From the NCBI GenBank assembly GCA_050485405.1, contig JBJHBI010000061.1, positions 1 to 23,885 of the forward strand: 23,885 nucleotides of DNA. The letters are read 5' to 3'. Below are positions 22,823 through 23,885 of the stretch, in pieces. This DNA comes from Saliniramus sp050485405 (GTDB lineage Bacteria > Pseudomonadota > Alphaproteobacteria > Rhizobiales > Beijerinckiaceae). Within the stretch, counting starts at the first letter, position 1, and the number at the start of each line of letters is the position of its first letter. Below the pieces are notes generated by a model that worked only from the letters and a program-made list of their open reading frames with translations, was not told the DNA's origin and did no database searches. The position numbers and the translations under genes are program-made.

Positions 22823-23827
22823 ATGACGAATGACCGCGTGACCTTCAGACGTGCCGCCTTGATCGCGGCGACGCTCGGTTTTCTGGCGCCCGCCGGCGCC
22901 GCGCTCGCGCAAAGCGGCGATCTGGTGATCTATACCTCCACACCGACCGAGCAGATGGACGAACTCGTCGCGCGGTTCAACGAGTCCTATCCCGACGTCA
23001 ATGTCGAGTATTTCCGTTCCGGCACGACCGAGGTGATCAACCGCCTCCAGGCCGAGTTCGAAGCGGGCTCTCCGCAGCCGGACGTACTCCTCATCGCCGA
23101 TACCGTGGTGATGAGCCAGCTCAAGGCCGATGACCGGCTGATGGCCTATCCGGATGCCCCGATCGCGGGCACGGATGCCGCTCTGCACGATCCCGACATG
23201 ACCTTCTTCTCGACGAAGCTGATCACGACCGGGTTCATGTACAATACCGAGAACGTCAGCGACCCGGTCACCTCCTGGGCTGAACTCGCCGACGAAGCGA
23301 TCGCCGGGCGCCTGATGATGCCGAGCCCGCTCTATTCCGGTGCGGCGCTGATCAATGTCGGAACGGTCACCAATCTCGAAGGTTTCGGCTGGGAGTTCTT
23401 CGAAACACTCGCCGATCACGGCGCGGTTGCCGGTCGCGGCAATGGTGGCGTGCTCGATGCGGTCGCGCGTGGGGAGATGGATTACGGCATCATCGTCGAC
23501 TTTATGCCCCTCAACGCCCGGGCCGCCGGCTCGCCGGTCGATTTCATCTTCCCCGATGAAGGCGTGACGGCGGTGACCGAGCCGGTCGCGATCCTCTCCA
23601 CGGCGAACAATGTCGAGGCCGCGCAGGCCTTCGTCGACTGGCAGCTCTCGGAGGAGGGCCAGCTTTTCCATGTGGAGCAGGGCTATCTGCCGCTGCTCGA
23701 AGGCATCGATCCGCCGGAAGTTTTCCCGGCCATGGATGCGGTGAACGTCATCACCGTCGATCCGGCGCTCCTGATGGAACAGAGCGACGAGATCAAGCGC
23801 CGTTTCGCTGATCTGTTCGGCGGCTGA
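22823..23827 (+). CDS. ABC transporter substrate-binding protein, family 1 (ferric iron/thiamine/phosphonate type)
   Basis: This 334-residue periplasmic protein opens with VTFRRAALIAATLGFLAPAGAALA and then the mature VIYTSTPTEQMDELVARFNESYP; the RR pair followed by a hydrophobic core could be a Tat or a Sec signal. Characteristic blocks are FRSGTTEVINRLQAEFEAG, PDVLLIAD, MPSPLYSGAALI, GRGNGGVLDAVARGEMDYGI and FPDEGVTAVTEPVAI. It resembles FbpA/AfuA-type binding proteins, but I see no adjacent tyrosine pair of the kind that binds ferric iron in FbpA, so iron is not assured. The start at 22823 follows GGGGAG by about 8 bases; the upstream ATG at 22796 lacks a ribosome site. A probable permease gene begins 8 bp after its stop. 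Confidence 0.9.
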   Translation: MTNDRVTFRRAALIAATLGFLAPAGAALAQSGDLVIYTSTPTEQMDELVARFNESYPDVNVEYFRSGTTEVINRLQAEFEAGSPQPDVLLIADTVVMSQLKADDRLMAYPDAPIAGTDAALHDPDMTFFSTKLITTGFMYNTENVSDPVTSWAELADEAIAGRLMMPSPLYSGAALINVGTVTNLEGFGWEFFETLADHGAVAGRGNGGVLDAVARGEMDYGIIVDFMPLNARAAGSPVDFIFPDEGVTAVTEPVAILSTANNVEAAQAFVDWQLSEEGQLFHVEQGYLPLLEGIDPPEVFPAMDAVNVITVDPALLMEQSDEIKRRFADLFGG

Positions 23828-23835
23828 TCAAGGGG

Positions 23836-23885
23836 ATGTCGGTCGCGCAGGTGGATAATCCGGGCGCGCTCCGGCGCCGTTTTCC
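23836..23885 (+). CDS. Start of a probable ABC permease, partial
   Basis: An ATG 8 bp after the binding-protein stop, with AGGGG directly against it, opens a frame that stays open to the window edge (16 codons: MSVAQVDNPGALRRRF). A basic, arginine-rich N-terminus just after a family 1 binding-protein gene is what an FbpB-type permease would show. The fragment is too short for a domain call, so the identity rests on context, and a later start codon is possible. Confidence 0.4.
   Translation, partial: MSVAQVDNPGALRRRF

Noticed and set aside
1..23885. CRISPR arrays, insertion sequences, prophage, defence or toxin-antitoxin genes
   Set aside because: No regularly spaced repeats, terminal inverted repeats or matching protein families were seen on either strand.

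Overview
The window looks like chromosomal DNA from a high-GC alphaproteobacterium, most likely of the Hyphomicrobiales (rhizobial) type. This is inferred from the strong GC bias at third codon positions, the gene order lspA / small secreted protein / two M16 peptidase homologues, the short form of glucose-6-phosphate isomerase, and the glutathione synthetase with a typical alphaproteobacterial N-terminus. No species can be named from the sequence alone. I saw no transposase, integrase, phage gene, CRISPR array or toxin-antitoxin pair, so this reads as ordinary core and transport genome.

Left part (1-7455), all on the minus strand. Read in the direction of transcription: lspA (signal peptidase II), a small secreted proline/arginine-rich protein of unknown function, a clear intrinsic terminator, then a catalytic M16 zinc peptidase, its catalytically dead M16 partner, pgi, a FAD/NAD oxidoreductase of the type found fused to SelD, and the 5' part of an acyl-CoA carboxylase biotin-carboxylase subunit that runs off the window. 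Spacing is short throughout (13-134 bp), so several of these genes are probably co-transcribed.

Middle part (7704-17206), all on the plus strand, starting from a divergent intergenic region. gshB (glutathione synthetase) overlaps by 4 bp with an HSL-type alpha/beta hydrolase. Next come a secreted multicopper oxidase with a histidine-rich N-terminus and a YjbQ-family protein. After a good sigma70-like promoter there is a complete peptide/opine/nickel-type ABC importer: periplasmic binding protein, two permeases and one fused double ATPase. Two stem-loops lie between the binding-protein gene and the first permease gene, and the last three genes overlap or abut.

Right part (17207-23885). A tRNA-Phe(GAA) lies on the minus strand with its own likely promoter. 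Three plus-strand envelope genes follow: a secreted phosphodiester-glycosidase (DUF2233/NAGPA) domain protein, a class A penicillin-binding protein with all glycosyltransferase and transpeptidase motifs, and a large secreted acidic protein that I could not assign to any family. The window closes with a family 1 periplasmic binding protein (iron/thiamine/phosphonate type) and the first codons of what is probably its permease.

The long open frames antisense to these genes are codon-bias shadows and are not annotated. No stretch longer than 300 bp lacks a gene. The items most worth checking are the unassigned secreted protein (20931-22682), the stand-alone SelD-N-terminus-like oxidoreductase, the His-rich multicopper oxidase, and the intergenic hairpins and inverted repeats.
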